Assembly (NCBI GenBank): GCA_016630905.1
Contig: WBMQ01000005.1
Coordinates: 1-64,000 of the forward strand
Direction of reading: 5' to 3'
Length of the DNA: 64,000 nt
DNA from: Capillidium heterosporum
Taxonomy: Eukaryota; Entomophthoromycota; Entomophthoromycetes; Entomophthorales; Capillidiaceae
Position numbers and translations under genes: made by a program. Shown here one piece after another: positions 1-13,412 of this stretch. The notes below the pieces were generated by a model, which made no database searches, was not told the DNA's origin, and saw nothing but the letters and a program-made list of their open reading frames with translations. How positions within the stretch are numbered: position 1 is the stretch's first letter; each line of letters opens with the position of its first letter.

Positions 1-39
1 TCAATTTCTATACACTATAACTAATGTTCCTTCTAAAAG

Positions 40-176
40 TGAATACCAAACGTAAGGAACTAAGCTTCGACGAGCTAACTATCTTGCAATGTCCAGTACT
101 TTACCCCAATCCCAACACGACTAACGGAGGTCAAAAACTGTCATCTACCGAAATCCGAAAGAGCTTGGCGAAATAA
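40..176 (+). CDS. Phosphopantetheine adenylyltransferase (CAB4/PPAT-like), last exon only
   Basis: This is the 3' terminal exon of a gene that begins outside the window. Bases 1-39 look like the end of an intron: a branch-like CTATAACTAAT near 14-24 and an AG at 38-39. The exon encodes 45 full codons ending TAA at 174-176. It reads KRKELSFDELTILQC, then GGQKLSSTEIRKSLAK. The SSTEIR motif near the C-terminus is typical of the nucleotidyltransferase family that adenylates 4'-phosphopantetheine in coenzyme A synthesis, and the 'KELSF-E---' context matches fungal/eukaryotic PPAT as I remember it. Only about 45 residues are visible, so the assignment rests on this short tail; another cytidylyltransferase-fold enzyme is possible. 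Confidence 0.55.
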
Positions 177-809
177 AGTTTTGGTTCAATTTGAAAGGCA
201 TACTTAAAATCCCCACTCCATTGCTTAAAGTAATGTTAACGATACCTATGTACTTCATCAACTCTATTTCTAATATTTAGGAATATAAATATTAGCTAAA
301 CACGTATAAGTTCTAAAAATAAAGCCTAAGGTCTATTTACATAATGATAGGATGCCATTTTTACATCTGGATTGAAGTTTCAATATATAATAGATTTTCG
401 TCTGAATTAATGACTTTGATAGTTTGTCAAGAATAAATATATATTGTGAAATCTTTAGGTAAACTACCAACGACAAAGGTACAATTGTTTAGCCATCAAT
501 TTCTATACACTGCTTCCCTGCGCTATTTACAAATGAAATACAGATAGAAATAGCAGCAGGAGGGAAAGTAAACACATTTGAACTTTTATATAACTAAAAG
601 CATCGGTATCAACTAGCACTGATCAAATACAGATAAACCTCACTGGAATTCTTATAAGCAAGTATACTAAAATGTAGTATGCGCATCAAAAAGTAGATAC
701 AGAGTGTTTCTTAGCCTAAGCAAAATGAACACAGGTAAAGGAGGACAAATGTGCACTGCGAACCAATATTTATTTAACCCAGCTACCTACTTAAGCTTTA
801 AACCAAACT
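177..809. other. Intergenic, convergent 3' ends
   Basis: No gene is supported between the CAB4-like tail and the glutaredoxin stop. A 16-base string at 1-16 (TCAATTTCTATACACT) recurs near 496-511; no longer repeat surrounds it. Confidence 0.5.
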
Positions 810-1203
810 TCAAAGTTTAGAGATAAGCTTAGTAAATTTACCGCTTGCCATAGCACTCAAGAGATCATCGCTACCACCAATATGTTGACCTTTGACAAAT
901 ATATTAGGTACGGTATTTTGCTTTGTCAGTTCCAAAAGGTAGTTCTGGATCTCGGCACCGCTATCTAAGTATCCATATGAGTTTATCATATACTGCTACA
1001 AACTTACCGATCAAGTCCAGCTCAACAACCGTATATGAGACGCCGCACTGTGAAGCAGCAGCCTTGGCTTTTTTGCAGTAGGGACAGTAAGACTTGGAGA
1101 AGATCTAGTGAATTAGATGGTAAGCTGTCGTTCAATACGGTGCAGTTACCACAAAAGGTTGTTCACGGATGAGTTGATCGACTGAATTTTTTACACTAGA
1201 CAT
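810..1203 (-). CDS. Dithiol glutaredoxin
   Basis: Three exons (1203-1150, 1104-1008, 964-810) give 101 aa, the normal size for a single-domain glutaredoxin. The introns are 45 and 43 nt with GT-AG ends. The active site reads IFSKSYCPYCKKAK, the dithiol CPYC form. It is followed by a thioredoxin-fold VELD strand, the cis-proline TVPNIFVKGQHIGG loop and the GGSDDL glutathione-binding turn. The protein would reduce disulfides and glutathione-protein mixed disulfides using GSH. There is no clear targeting extension before the fold (MSSVKNSVDQLIREQPFV), so cytosolic placement is likely. The start at 1203 is the only ATG in register. It is transcribed divergently from the ATP-grasp-like gene. Confidence 0.92.
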
Positions 1204-2122
1204 TATTTGAATTAGGTTGCAGATAAACAAAGTCTTCACCATCTACACAACTACACTTTTGAATCTGAATGCGTTGCGTCATCAACCTTCCCCCTTTACA
1301 GCCATTAGTTTTGCACAAAGTTGGCGGCTTTGGAGTTCACTTTAATCCGCAACCTATGGGTGGTGGTACAACACTTAAGTGGCATATTGAAAATACCAAT
1401 GGTTTCTATAGACTGCTTTCTATTTGCAAGGTTGGGTTCCACCAGTTTGGTTACAAAGTAATGCAACTAGCGACTTTGAAGTTTGTAGTCAAATTCAAAG
1501 TCAGCTATAGTAAAATATATAAAGTAAAGGATGCAGTATCAGAATAACATCACAATAGTATAGTATATATATATAATTTAATTTGAATGTATTGATATCC
1601 ATATGTAAATATTCAGACTGAAATACATTTCAAATGTCTTCAATAAATTCCACCTTCATCCATTACAACATCCAGACGAACTTGACACTTCTCTTCAATG
1701 GCAGAAAATCCAACGTAGTCACGTCAAATTGCAATTGGATCTCCCTAAAACGAGATAAGGATAAAACAAGTTAGCGCTGCTCCAAGTAAATAGCTACTTT
1801 TCCCAAGCTTACAATACGCATCTACAAGCTGACCAATCGAAGCAACTGTAGACATCACGCGTGCTTCAAGCCTGAAACCTATAATCAGCATATAGCCAAT
1901 GAGCAGCCGCCATTTAGAACAGGTGGTACGTCACTGGATATAAAAACAAGACCGCCTTAGATAATAATGCCAAACAGCAGTCCATGTGAGTTACTCTCTG
2001 AACATAAGTTACAGCCTAGGTATATAAACCCAATTTGTAAATTTTATCTCTTGTAAAAGTATAGCTCCAGGTTTGCGACCCATTTTTCATCTCAAATTCA
2101 AATATAAACCCAGTCGGTCTTC
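1204..2122. other. Divergent promoter region with a possible small gene
   Basis: This is the space between the divergent glutaredoxin and ATP-grasp-like genes. On the minus strand, 1855-1640 could hold a two-exon microgene: ATG at 1855, donor GTAAGC, acceptor TTTTAG, then a stretch reading RDYVGFSAIEEKCQVRLD up to a stop at 1640. The two exons do not join in one frame without a one-base skip, and I do not recognise the peptide. A 92-codon ORF on the plus strand (1269-1547) has no recognisable features. A TATATA run lies near 1563-1572. Confidence 0.25.
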
Positions 2123-3949
2123 ATGTCAAACCAGAGTAACCAGCAAGGCACTACCCCAATCTCCATCCCCAGTAGGAACCACAACCACAACAACAACCCC
2201 GACCTCAACAAGATGGAGGTCAACGAAATAGTCACCAAGTTTGGTTCTTCATTGACTATAGGTACCCAACCCATGCAGGATGCTACTAGGGACAGGGATG
2301 TAGATTCAGAGACCTCATCTATAAACTACTCGCCAGCAATGCACCCAACCGATACCAACCAAACTAGCTTAAATGCGTCCAAGGTAACGCTGCTACCCAC
2401 CGTCGATGAAAATAGAACTTTGGATGCCTTATCCGACGCCCACACCCAGGTAAAGAAAAAGGAGCGAGTTGGGCTACCTGTCAACCCCGGAGAATTCGAG
2501 TCGGAGAGCCATTTCTACCCTAGAGTTCTCAACGCCACCATCCACCCTTTGGTCGCCTCCTTCTTTACGCTGGGTAATGACCGCATTTTAGCTAGGTACG
2601 CCCATTTGAACCCCTCCGTAGATACCGACGTTTTACGTAAGGTTTTGGAATACACACCCAAGCATTTCTGGTGGGCAGGTAACTTTACCTTATTTATTTA
2701 CAATTAACGCTTTTTTAAAACAACAGGCTCGGACCTCTTCCACGTAACAACGTCGCAAGGGCAACGCCAGATGATCATCGTAGAAACCAACTCGTGCCCA
2801 TCCGGTCAAAAGTCCATGCCTCTACTATCGGACACCGACGAATTCGGAGGCTACCGAGTTGTCTTAGAATCTGCCTTCAATCATATCTTAGCCAATGCTG
2901 ACCCCAGCTTAGGCGACTTGGCTGTTATCTACGACAAGAACCATATGGAAGCCAGCGGGTATTGTGCCGTCATGGCCGAAATCTCCAAGGAGCGGGTATG
3001 GTTAGTTGAGTACCATGCCGCAGATGTAGATCCCCCAGTGCGATGGGTCGACAAGGTCCTGCAGATCCGTGACGCCGAAGGTAACTGGCACAGCATTCGA
3101 GCCTGTTTCCGTTATGTAACGCAGAAACCATGGGCTAGGATCCCTTTAGATACCAAAACCATTGTCATGAATGAGATCATATCCTGTTTGGCAGGTGGGC
3201 GTAACAAGATGATGGCAGCTCGCGCTTACGAATTCTACAACGCTGAATTAGAAGGCAGTGGTTTACACATCCAGAGCCCAGAGACCATCCGCAACGTCAG
3301 CAAGAACGAGATCCCACTTTGGGTCGACTCGATGGGCGGCCAAGCCGTCATCAAGGTACCTTACTCAAATGCGGGGCAAGGTGTCTATACCATCACCAAT
3401 CCCAAAGACCTCAAAGACTTCATGGAGGTCGACCACTACTATGACAAGTTCATTGTCCAATCTTTAGTCGGCAACGCCTCCTGGTCGTCAACCGGTCGAT
3501 CCGGCAAATTCTACCATGTAGGTACCATCCCCAACAAGAAGAACAACACCTTCGTCTCTGATTTACGTATGATGGTGACGGGGGATAAAGATGGGTTTAG
3601 GCCAGTAAGTATCTACGCTAGAAGGGCCCGCAAACCTTTACTTAAGCATCTGGATGACGACCCTACAATTACGTCGTGGGAGATGCTGGGTACCAACTTG
3701 AGTGTCAAAGTTGATGATACTACTTGGGCTACTGAAGCGCAGCGACTATTGCTTATGGATCGTAAGGACTTCAACATGTTGGGTATTGGTATCGATGATT
3801 TGATTGATGCTTATGTGCAGACGGTACTGTCGGTGGTTGCCATCGATAAGTTGTGTCAACGATTGATCCCCGACAAAGGCAAATTTGACTTTGAGCTGTT
3901 CAAGGCCCTTAACCCCGACGAGGCTTTGATCAACGAGATCATCATGTAG
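2123..3949 (+). CDS. Uncharacterised conserved protein with ATP-grasp-like C-terminal half
   Basis: Two exons (2123-2678 and 2727-3949; 48-nt intron) give 592 aa. Residues 1-110 are low-complexity, rich in Asn, Ser and Thr, and probably disordered. A conserved-looking core follows from about residue 115, with the strings RVGLPVNPGEFESES, VETNSCPSGQKSMP and SGYCAVMAEISKERVWLVEY. Around residues 391-407 the string AVIKVPYSNAGQGVYTI has the lysine plus small, glycine-rich loop typical of ATP-grasp ligases, and a later FVSDLRMMV could supply an acidic strand. I do not recognise a named family; the ATP-grasp reading is inference from this loop and the overall length. No membrane segment or signal peptide is seen. 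It might be a ligase that joins a carboxylate to an amine, but the substrate is unknown. Confidence 0.85.
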
Positions 3950-5457
3950 AGCTTCAACCTGGTGCTTCTGCATTGTTTTTAATGTTTACTCTTGTACCGA
4001 CACTACTTACCTCCAACGTTTTATTTTGTATTGTAGCTCGGCTTGATAGGATATTTAGAACTTTACCTATAATTGCCTACTGGATTTGAATTGAATCTTT
4101 TGGTCGTATTTAAGCTTTGTTTGTTGTTTGGTATAAAATTCAACTTGTTATAAAACTACCATGTGTTGTTTTGTGTCGATTTTATTATTTCAATATATAT
4201 CCTTAGTATAGCAATGCTACCATGAGTGCTTTTATCAACTTTTACTATACTCTCCATACTGCATCCATTCGAAAGTCAACATCAATGACCTATATCTAAA
4301 TCAACCATCACATTCCATTAAACACTATATCCCATAGTTATATAGTATACTCAACTTTGACTAGTGATGTTTCCCCAAGTATTAAAATTCCACGTAGCCA
4401 AACTCTATTTTATACAAGTTTATCGTACCAGATTCCTCCATTGTACCAATCCAAAATCAACTAACTTGAACTTTTAAATCCATTACACCTACTTTGTTGA
4501 CGAGGTGAGAAGGATATAAAGCTAGCCTTATAAATTGGAACCAAGGTTTATAAACTCAAATAAGGGTTTTGATGATGGTTTATTATTGGCTTTAAATACT
4601 TCAAAATAGGCGGGTGAACAGACTGTATTGATAGCATCACTCCTATCTCAATTTCGTTTACAGCAAGGAAATTTTGTTGTCCAAAGTAAACTACAAAATG
4701 CTTTTAAATGGAGCTAGTTCTAAATTCTGGTGCACCATTATCAAGTAGGATATTATATATACACTAATTTACGTATTGGTGCCAAATGCCATTAAACTAC
4801 CATTTATAGTCACGTACTGCATGCCTTTAATTGTTGTCAAGTACAGCTTCAACTATGGACATCACCAACTTCTAATCTATATCTCCATCTCCACTAAAGT
4901 ATAAAAGATAATCAAAGTGTTTAGACAATTCTATCAAGAATGGACTTAAATGATGTATGGCACCCAACTCCCAATCAATCCAGGTCCATCGCATTCCTAA
5001 TCCATACCACTTCAAAGGTTCTAATCGGCAGATAGAATAGGACTAATTAATCCTCCCTTTCTGAAACATGTGCAAATATAATAACTGGTTACGTAACTTA
5101 TCAAAGTATGGACTAAAAACAAGAACCCTATTGGGGTAAAGGGAGTATTCCTTTACGTATTACCTAACTTTAGACTTAAAATCGAAGAAAAGCTTGCCTT
5201 CTCGACCTAGCTGATCTAGAAATAAGCTTAAATCCAATGTCAATCTAAATTAGTGCTAGAGATTTTGGGACTGATTGGTGCAGGATCAGAAAGTAGCGGA
5301 CCTAAAACTTTGATTTTAGTCAAGGCGAATTGAAGTCCGTTCCAATTATAAGTTGGGAAGGGAGGGAATTCGCAACAGATAGAAATGCCTATAAAAGAAA
5401 ACAACACCAACCATACTTTACCAACGTATCTTGATCTCTTGATTTTCTATTTCCAAA
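3950..5457. other. Intergenic region
   Basis: About 1.5 kb without a supportable gene. The distal part, 5380-5457, is the desaturase 5' region, with TATAAAAG at 5391-5398. No tRNA-like arms or repeats were noticed. Confidence 0.5.
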
Positions 5458-6921
5458 ATGGCACCACTGACTTTGGATAATCAACCGCCAGGTACAACCT
5501 AAAACATCTCGCAACCCCAACTAACTTTTTGACAGCTAAGGAGAAACACATCACCATCATCGATAACAAGGTATATGATGTTACTGACTTTATCAATGAG
5601 CATCCAGGCGGCGCCGTAATCCTTACCCAACTCGGTGTCGATGCTACAGGTACTTTCCAAGCAACCACTACATACTAAAATAGCATCTAGATGCCTTCAA
5701 CGCCTTCCACCCGCCATCTACCCAAGAAATTCTGGTAGATTACCTCGATGAAGAGCTGACCAAGAAGCTCCAGATCGAGAAAAACGACAACCAATTCTTG
5801 GAAGACATCCGCGAACTTAAGCATGTCTTTGAAAAGGAAGGCATCTTCGAATCCGACTTGACCTTCTACCTACTGATGGGACTATCCAACCTCACCATCT
5901 TTGGTACCTCCCTAAGCCTCGTCTATTACTTTGGCAACAGCTACCTGGCCTTGACCATATCAGCTGTTCTTTTAGGACTATTCTGGCAGCAGTGCGGCTG
6001 GCATGCTCACGAATACTTGCACCACCAGGTGTTCAAGACCCGCCAGTACAATAACTGGGTCGGCGGTTATTTCTTTGGTGCCTTGTGCCAAGGTTTCTCG
6101 CCAAGTTGGTGGAAGGACAAGCACAATACCCACCACGCCGTACCCAACATTTATGACAAGGATCCCGATATCAACACCCACCCCTTTTTGGCTTGGAGTG
6201 AGCACGCTATGGAACTATACGCCGAGTTGAGCGACCAAGAACTGGGCTCGCACCTTAAGATGTTTATGTTAAATAACCAACCCATACTCTTCTTCCCTCT
6301 ACTTGCCTTTGCCAGGTTATCGTGGTGTTTCTTCTCCATGTACTTTGCTTTGAGTAACGGGAGGATGGGCGACTCTAAGAGGCTGTATGTCCCCATCCAC
6401 ATAATGGAGCCCATCTGCTTAACCTTACACTGGGTCTTGTACATTACCATCGTCTTTGCCCTACCTTCAACCTTGTTGAAGTCACTGTACTACCTCCTAA
6501 TCTCCCAGACCTCCAGTGGCATACTATTAGCCTCCGTCTTCTCTTTGAACCACAACGGTATGCGAGTGCTTAGCAAAGAAGAAGCCAGTACCATGGACTT
6601 TTACGCCATCCAGGCTGAAACCGGTAGAGATGTCCATCCCTCTTACTTTATGACCTGGTTCTGCGGTGGGTTAAACTACCAGATTGAACATCACGTAAGC
6701 AAACCTCCACCTTATTTTTACTAACACTTGCTATTTCCTAGTTATTCCCAACCATTCCCAGACATAACTTCTGCAAGATCCAGAAGCGAGTCCAAGAGGT
6801 ATGTCAGAAGCATGGTATCAATTACCACGTAACTGGGTTCGTAGAAGGTACCGCTGAAGTGTTGGGCAGATTGGATAGGGTATCTAGGGATATCGTAAAG
6901 AAAATCGACCACCAGGATTAA
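5458..6921 (+). CDS. Cytochrome b5-fused front-end fatty acid desaturase (delta-6 type)
   Basis: Four exons (5458-5491, 5536-5649, 5691-6694, 6742-6921) give 443 aa. An N-terminal cytochrome b5 domain carries the haem HPGG motif at residues 34-37. The desaturase part has the three di-iron histidine boxes: HAHEYLHH near 154, WWKDKHNTHH near 189-198, and QIEHH near 380, with Gln replacing the first His as in front-end desaturases. Hydrophobic segments lie between them. The strings DPDINTHPFLAWSEHAME and SLNHNGMRVLSKEEA closely follow Mortierella/Mucor delta-6 desaturases as I remember them. It would act in the ER, probably turning linoleoyl into gamma-linolenoyl chains; a delta-5 or sphingolipid delta-8 specificity cannot be excluded from sequence alone. 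The third exon-exon junction falls inside the third histidine box (QIEHH|LFPTIPRHN). Confidence 0.93.
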
Positions 6922-8622
6922 TATAGGAGGCTTACTACTATTTGTGAATCGAATAAATTTAATGTTTTTGTTTTTTTAGTAATTGGCATCGCTTATTAAG
7001 TTGATTTAAGTTTTTTTAAATGGACATAGTGCTGGAATTTAAGGAAATACATAGTTGCTCATATCACAATATAAACTTTATAGATATTTATAACTTTTGG
7101 ATTTAAGCCAAATGTTTCCTATACCAACCTGTACATAAAATTCTAAAGTAACCTTGGAAAGTATAGTAAGGTAATGCTATTAAGTTTTATTATTCTATTT
7201 CAATATATTTGATTTGTATAGTTTGTATCAATCTTTAGATTCTTACAATCAAACTTTAAGATTATATTGCAAATTAGCACTGTATTTAATTGGGTATATT
7301 TATATATATATGGATGCAATTTATAGATATTATAATTCGTTACCAAATTTATACAAGTATATTTAAATCTTTAAAATAAAAGCTTAGTATAATTAACTAT
7401 TGCTTATTATAAAAATATTAGTTTTTAAAGAAATATATAAATTTATAAGTATAAAACTATTACAATAGTATATTTAGATTTGATAGATATTTAATAGGTT
7501 AATTGGAAAAAGTAGGCAATAATTACAAATAAAGTAGATAGTATTAATACTATAATAACATAATAGTAAAAAAATAACCTATTTACAAAAACAGGTTAGA
7601 TAGTTAATAATAGTATAGATAAATTTACAGTTTAAGAATTTTATAATTTAAGGAATAGTTAATAAAAGCAATTAATTTCTACAACAAAATTTTCCATTGG
7701 CTATTCTTAAATTATGTGATTACCTGTATAAGAAAAGATGTACAAGCCTATACAAACTTTGCAAAGTAGCAGTAAACTTTATTTGAATACTTTGCCAATT
7801 TCACCAAACTTTAAAGTGCAGTTCGGCTCAAATTCTGTGCTTTTGTGAATTCAATTGATCGATTCTTTAGTAAACTAAAAAGATCACATCACAATAAATT
7901 GAATACAGATAAGTTATACCTAGTAATATAAACCCAGCTTAACTCGAAAGGAAAAGCCTCCGTTTGACAGATATATTGAGCTAGGACATAAATATTATCC
8001 ATTAGCTATTAGTCAAGAGCCTCCATACCCTCTCTTTACTACATTATACGGAAGTCTATTCGTCCCTTATAATCCAGTTATTAATACCGTTCACAATTAG
8101 TAATGACACTAACTCGTTTAGCTTGATTAGCATCCAAAGTTTGGTTCAGCTGCTTTGTATCTTGACATAATGGAGGTAAAATCCAACGTCCATTATGAAA
8201 TCACTGGAATATGGGCGTAATAAGCTAATCCACCGTCGAGGCCGATAGGAAAAGCTAGCGATTAAAATCATTTGATTTGAAGCCTAACAGCGACGATAAA
8301 AGTCGTAGCTGATGCGGTTAAATTTAGCCTAGTTGAAAGCTGCACCTAAAATCGATGGAAGTTTGGTGCTGCTTCAAACTCAGAAACTACTCCATTTCTA
8401 TTTTAATTTTGAACTCAAACTAGTGCTGCTCCATACAAATAACGGCCGACTTTCTTGCTTTATTCTAGGTACTGAGCGCTTGTCTTAGACAGCTGTCTTA
8501 TTATATTTGTATTTAAAGCCTTTGCACCCTCCTAATCCGTTCTTTAGATTGTAGCCACATAAAAATTTAGACCTCTTTTGTAAACTAGTGAAAAGCTAAT
8601 TATAGTCAAAGTACATGCTAGT
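6922..8622. other. Intergenic region with AT-rich core
   Basis: No gene is supported. The stretch 7180-7700 is strongly AT-rich with many TA steps and resembles the decayed repeats at the end of the window, but no defined repeat boundary was found. The last few hundred bases are the 5' region of the kinase gene. Confidence 0.5.
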
Positions 8623-10723
<2,101 letters not shown>

Positions 10724-11517
10724 TTTATAACGTGGTTGATGGTTGTGGTACACCTGGTACTTGGTTAATGAACTCTTATTTACTTGCTTAGGCTTAGCGC
10801 CTTATTGTCGTTGGTGGTGGATTGATCCTTGGTTGTTCATGCTTCAAGACAATAAACTAACTATATTTAATGGTTTCCAAAATCCAATTTTATATCAATG
10901 GATATGTTTATTCTCCAATATAAATGAGGCTAGTATAAGTAAAGCTCACTACAACAACAATAACAAATTTAATATGTTTTACAAAGTATCAAAGAGAACG
11001 AACTAAACTTTTACAATTTATCCGACTATTTTAATTCTAGATCAAAGCAGGTCACCCATAAGCCAACGTTAAGTTTCTAATGTCTATTTAACTAAAAAGT
11101 TTTCAGTTAATGTGGTAGTAATTTGAAAAGCCACATCCAAATCTAAAGAAAACAAAACTGTATAAAACCCATTTCAAGAAAATATACTTGTGAAGTATTA
11201 GAAAGTCTTGAATAAACTAAGTCTATAACTCACTATGTTGGTTTGGAGCTATATTATTGAAACTCGAAATTGAAGACTAGGTAGTAGTCTAGTAGTAAAG
11301 ACTGACAGGTTATTTGGAACACATATACTGCATTATATCTATAACTAACAAAGCCAATTTATAAATTCATCATAAAGAAGCATATAAATTTGAGATTTGA
11401 CAGCCAAACCTTATAAATACAAAAATTAGAGGAAATAACAAAGACAAATGAACTAAAATAATATAGTTTAAATTCCAAAGTACAAATCCCGACATCTAAA
11501 AGTCACTCCCAGTCAAA
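10724..11517. other. Intergenic region between convergent genes
   Basis: Probable 3' regions of the kinase and UFD1 genes. An 87-codon ORF at 10743-11006 is Trp/Asn-rich with no family features and is not called. Confidence 0.5.
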
Positions 11518-12897
11518 CTAACGCAAAGAGAATCCAGCACCTTCAAAAGTACTCTTATCCTCCGTATTCGTGTTAGTCTCCTCATTCTCAGCTGGACTGT
11601 TGGGATCAGGTATAATCCTATAACCGAAGAATAGGTTGCCAAAAGGTAGCTTCAAGGGAGCTATAGGTAGATCCTTGTTCTCAACAACATCCAAATCTTC
11701 ATCGTTGTCGATTCTAAAACAATATAGTTAGTTAAAAGCCGGTAAATCTAAAAGACAAGTACTTGGGGGTATTGCGACGGTTGGTGGGTTTGATTCGACT
11801 ACCAGCCCCTGAAAAGGCACTGAACTTGTTGTCCGTCTTGGCCGCCTTCTCCAAAGCTTCAATTTTAGCAGTGCTTGGCTATAAATTGTAAAGACGTAGA
11901 TTAGTAAAGATATACCTACAATGTAAAAATTACCAAGCTACTAGTTGTGGAACTTGGGCGAGTAGGTTCTACGTAGCCTAAAGGTTCAGCGAAATCTACC
12001 TAAGTAGCAAAAAGTTAGAAATGGCTATAGGATCTAAGTTTACTTCTAAATCAGTTTCAACAATTGTAATGGCTCTTCCTTCTGGTTTAATTTCCATGAC
12101 CAGTATATCATACAGCTTTTCATTGTAGTTAAAAGTGATGATTTCGCCTTTCGTCAAGCAAGTAAAGTTTCGAAACGCGTTTTCCAAGCTATATTGGGAT
12201 TAGGATAAGAAATTTGGCGACAGCTGGTGAATAGTTACACTGCTTTAGGATCTGTAATATCTAAAAAGTCGGGATGTTGAGGTTGTATTTTAACAAACTT
12301 TCCCAATGGCATGCTGGCTGTTCTTACATCTAAAATGTCACCACTAACAACGTTCAATGAAGTCATCATCTAGTCCACGAAAATAAATAAATGAAAAGTT
12401 GAATAATTTACCCAACGTGGTAAATAGACTCTTCCCTCCTCAGCGATAAACTCCAAGACACCGGCGTAGGAGACTTTCCCATCGTTGGAAGTTAACTCAA
12501 ATAACATTGGGTAGCTTGCAGTCATTTCAGCTAGAAGTTTAGACAAATTAAGACAATAAATATATTATTATCTTACATATCTTTACCAGAACTGAAGGTG
12601 GTAAAAACACTAAAAATGAGGTGTTAATGGAATGTAATAGAATAGTGCAGTACATTTTCCACCATAATTAGCTGAATTCTTATTGGCAGAAGCCAATTCA
12701 TCGCAAGCGAACGCTCTATAACTTTCATGGAAATTTCTCTGCTGAGCTTGACCTTCAAACCCAAAGTTAAACCCACCTAAGTTGATTCCGTTGAACCTAC
12801 GTTCGTCCATGTCGTCGTCCATTAATCCGTTAAACTAGTGTTGAAAAATTAGATGCTGGCTACTCGCTTTAGAACTAGACCTACCATACTGTTGATT
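11518..12897 (-). CDS. UFD1: Ubiquitin fusion degradation protein 1
   Basis: Nine exons from 12897 down to 11518 give 329 aa. Exons: 12897-12895, 12834-12654, 12609-12577, 12530-12412, 12369-12239, 12188-12044, 11999-11934, 11878-11763, 11713-11518. The UT3 domain is clear: FHESYRAFACDELASANKN, then FLPPSVLVKISEMTASYPM, VYLPRWMMTSLNVVSGD, and LENAFRNFTCLTKGEIITFN with NEKLYDILVMEIKP. The C-terminal part is shorter and polar with a basic patch SRIKPTNRRNTPK and the string GNLFFGYRIIPDP. UFD1 pairs with NPL4 and recruits the Cdc48/p97 ATPase to ubiquitylated proteins for extraction to the proteasome. All intron phases agree. The first exon is the ATG codon alone, as in the kinase gene. Confidence 0.96.
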
Positions 12898-13412
12898 GTT
12901 GAGTGCTGAATAGAGAAAAGCTTGTTGGTTTGATATGGCTTATAAGGTGGAAATGACGTGGGTTTACTTGACTTGGAATATTGCTTAGATTCAATGCAAC
13001 CAAACTTTGAAATTTTAGCAGCAGCAAATCCAGTACTTATTGTCGCAAATTTGGAAATTCCATTTCGATCGATTGATAAAACTTGGCCAAGGAAAAGTCT
13101 TCTAGATTAGGCGGTATAAAATGAAAGTTGATTAAAGCATAGGGAAAGCTCTAAAAAACTATATATATGTAGTCAAGTAGATAGCACAGCATTTCCTAAC
13201 AATATATATGCTTGTCTTTACCTTCAATGCCTTTGCAAAATCCGCTATCCAGTCCAGCCCAAGTCCACTCTATTCAAAAGATCAGAAACCCGCTTTAACT
13301 ACCCGCAGCCATCAAATCATTTCCCCTAAAATTAGCCACTTTCAGGAATTCCTTGGTTTTCAGATTGGATCCACCTCAAACTTACAAGAACTTCAAGACG
13401 ACTTTAAATATA
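12898..13412. promoter_or_regulatory. Divergent promoter for UFD1 and the amino-acid transporter
   Basis: 515 bp separate two divergent start codons, so this stretch must hold both promoters. A TATATATATG run at 13160-13169 suits the plus-strand gene. Short ORFs here (for example 13208-13429) are out of frame with the transporter and are not called. Confidence 0.4.

Noticed and set aside
1269-1547. 92-codon ORF on the plus strand
   Set aside because: No motif, no splice support, and it lies in a promoter region; composition looks non-coding.
10743-11006. 87-codon ORF after the kinase stop
   Set aside because: Trp/Asn-rich chance ORF in the probable 3' untranslated region.
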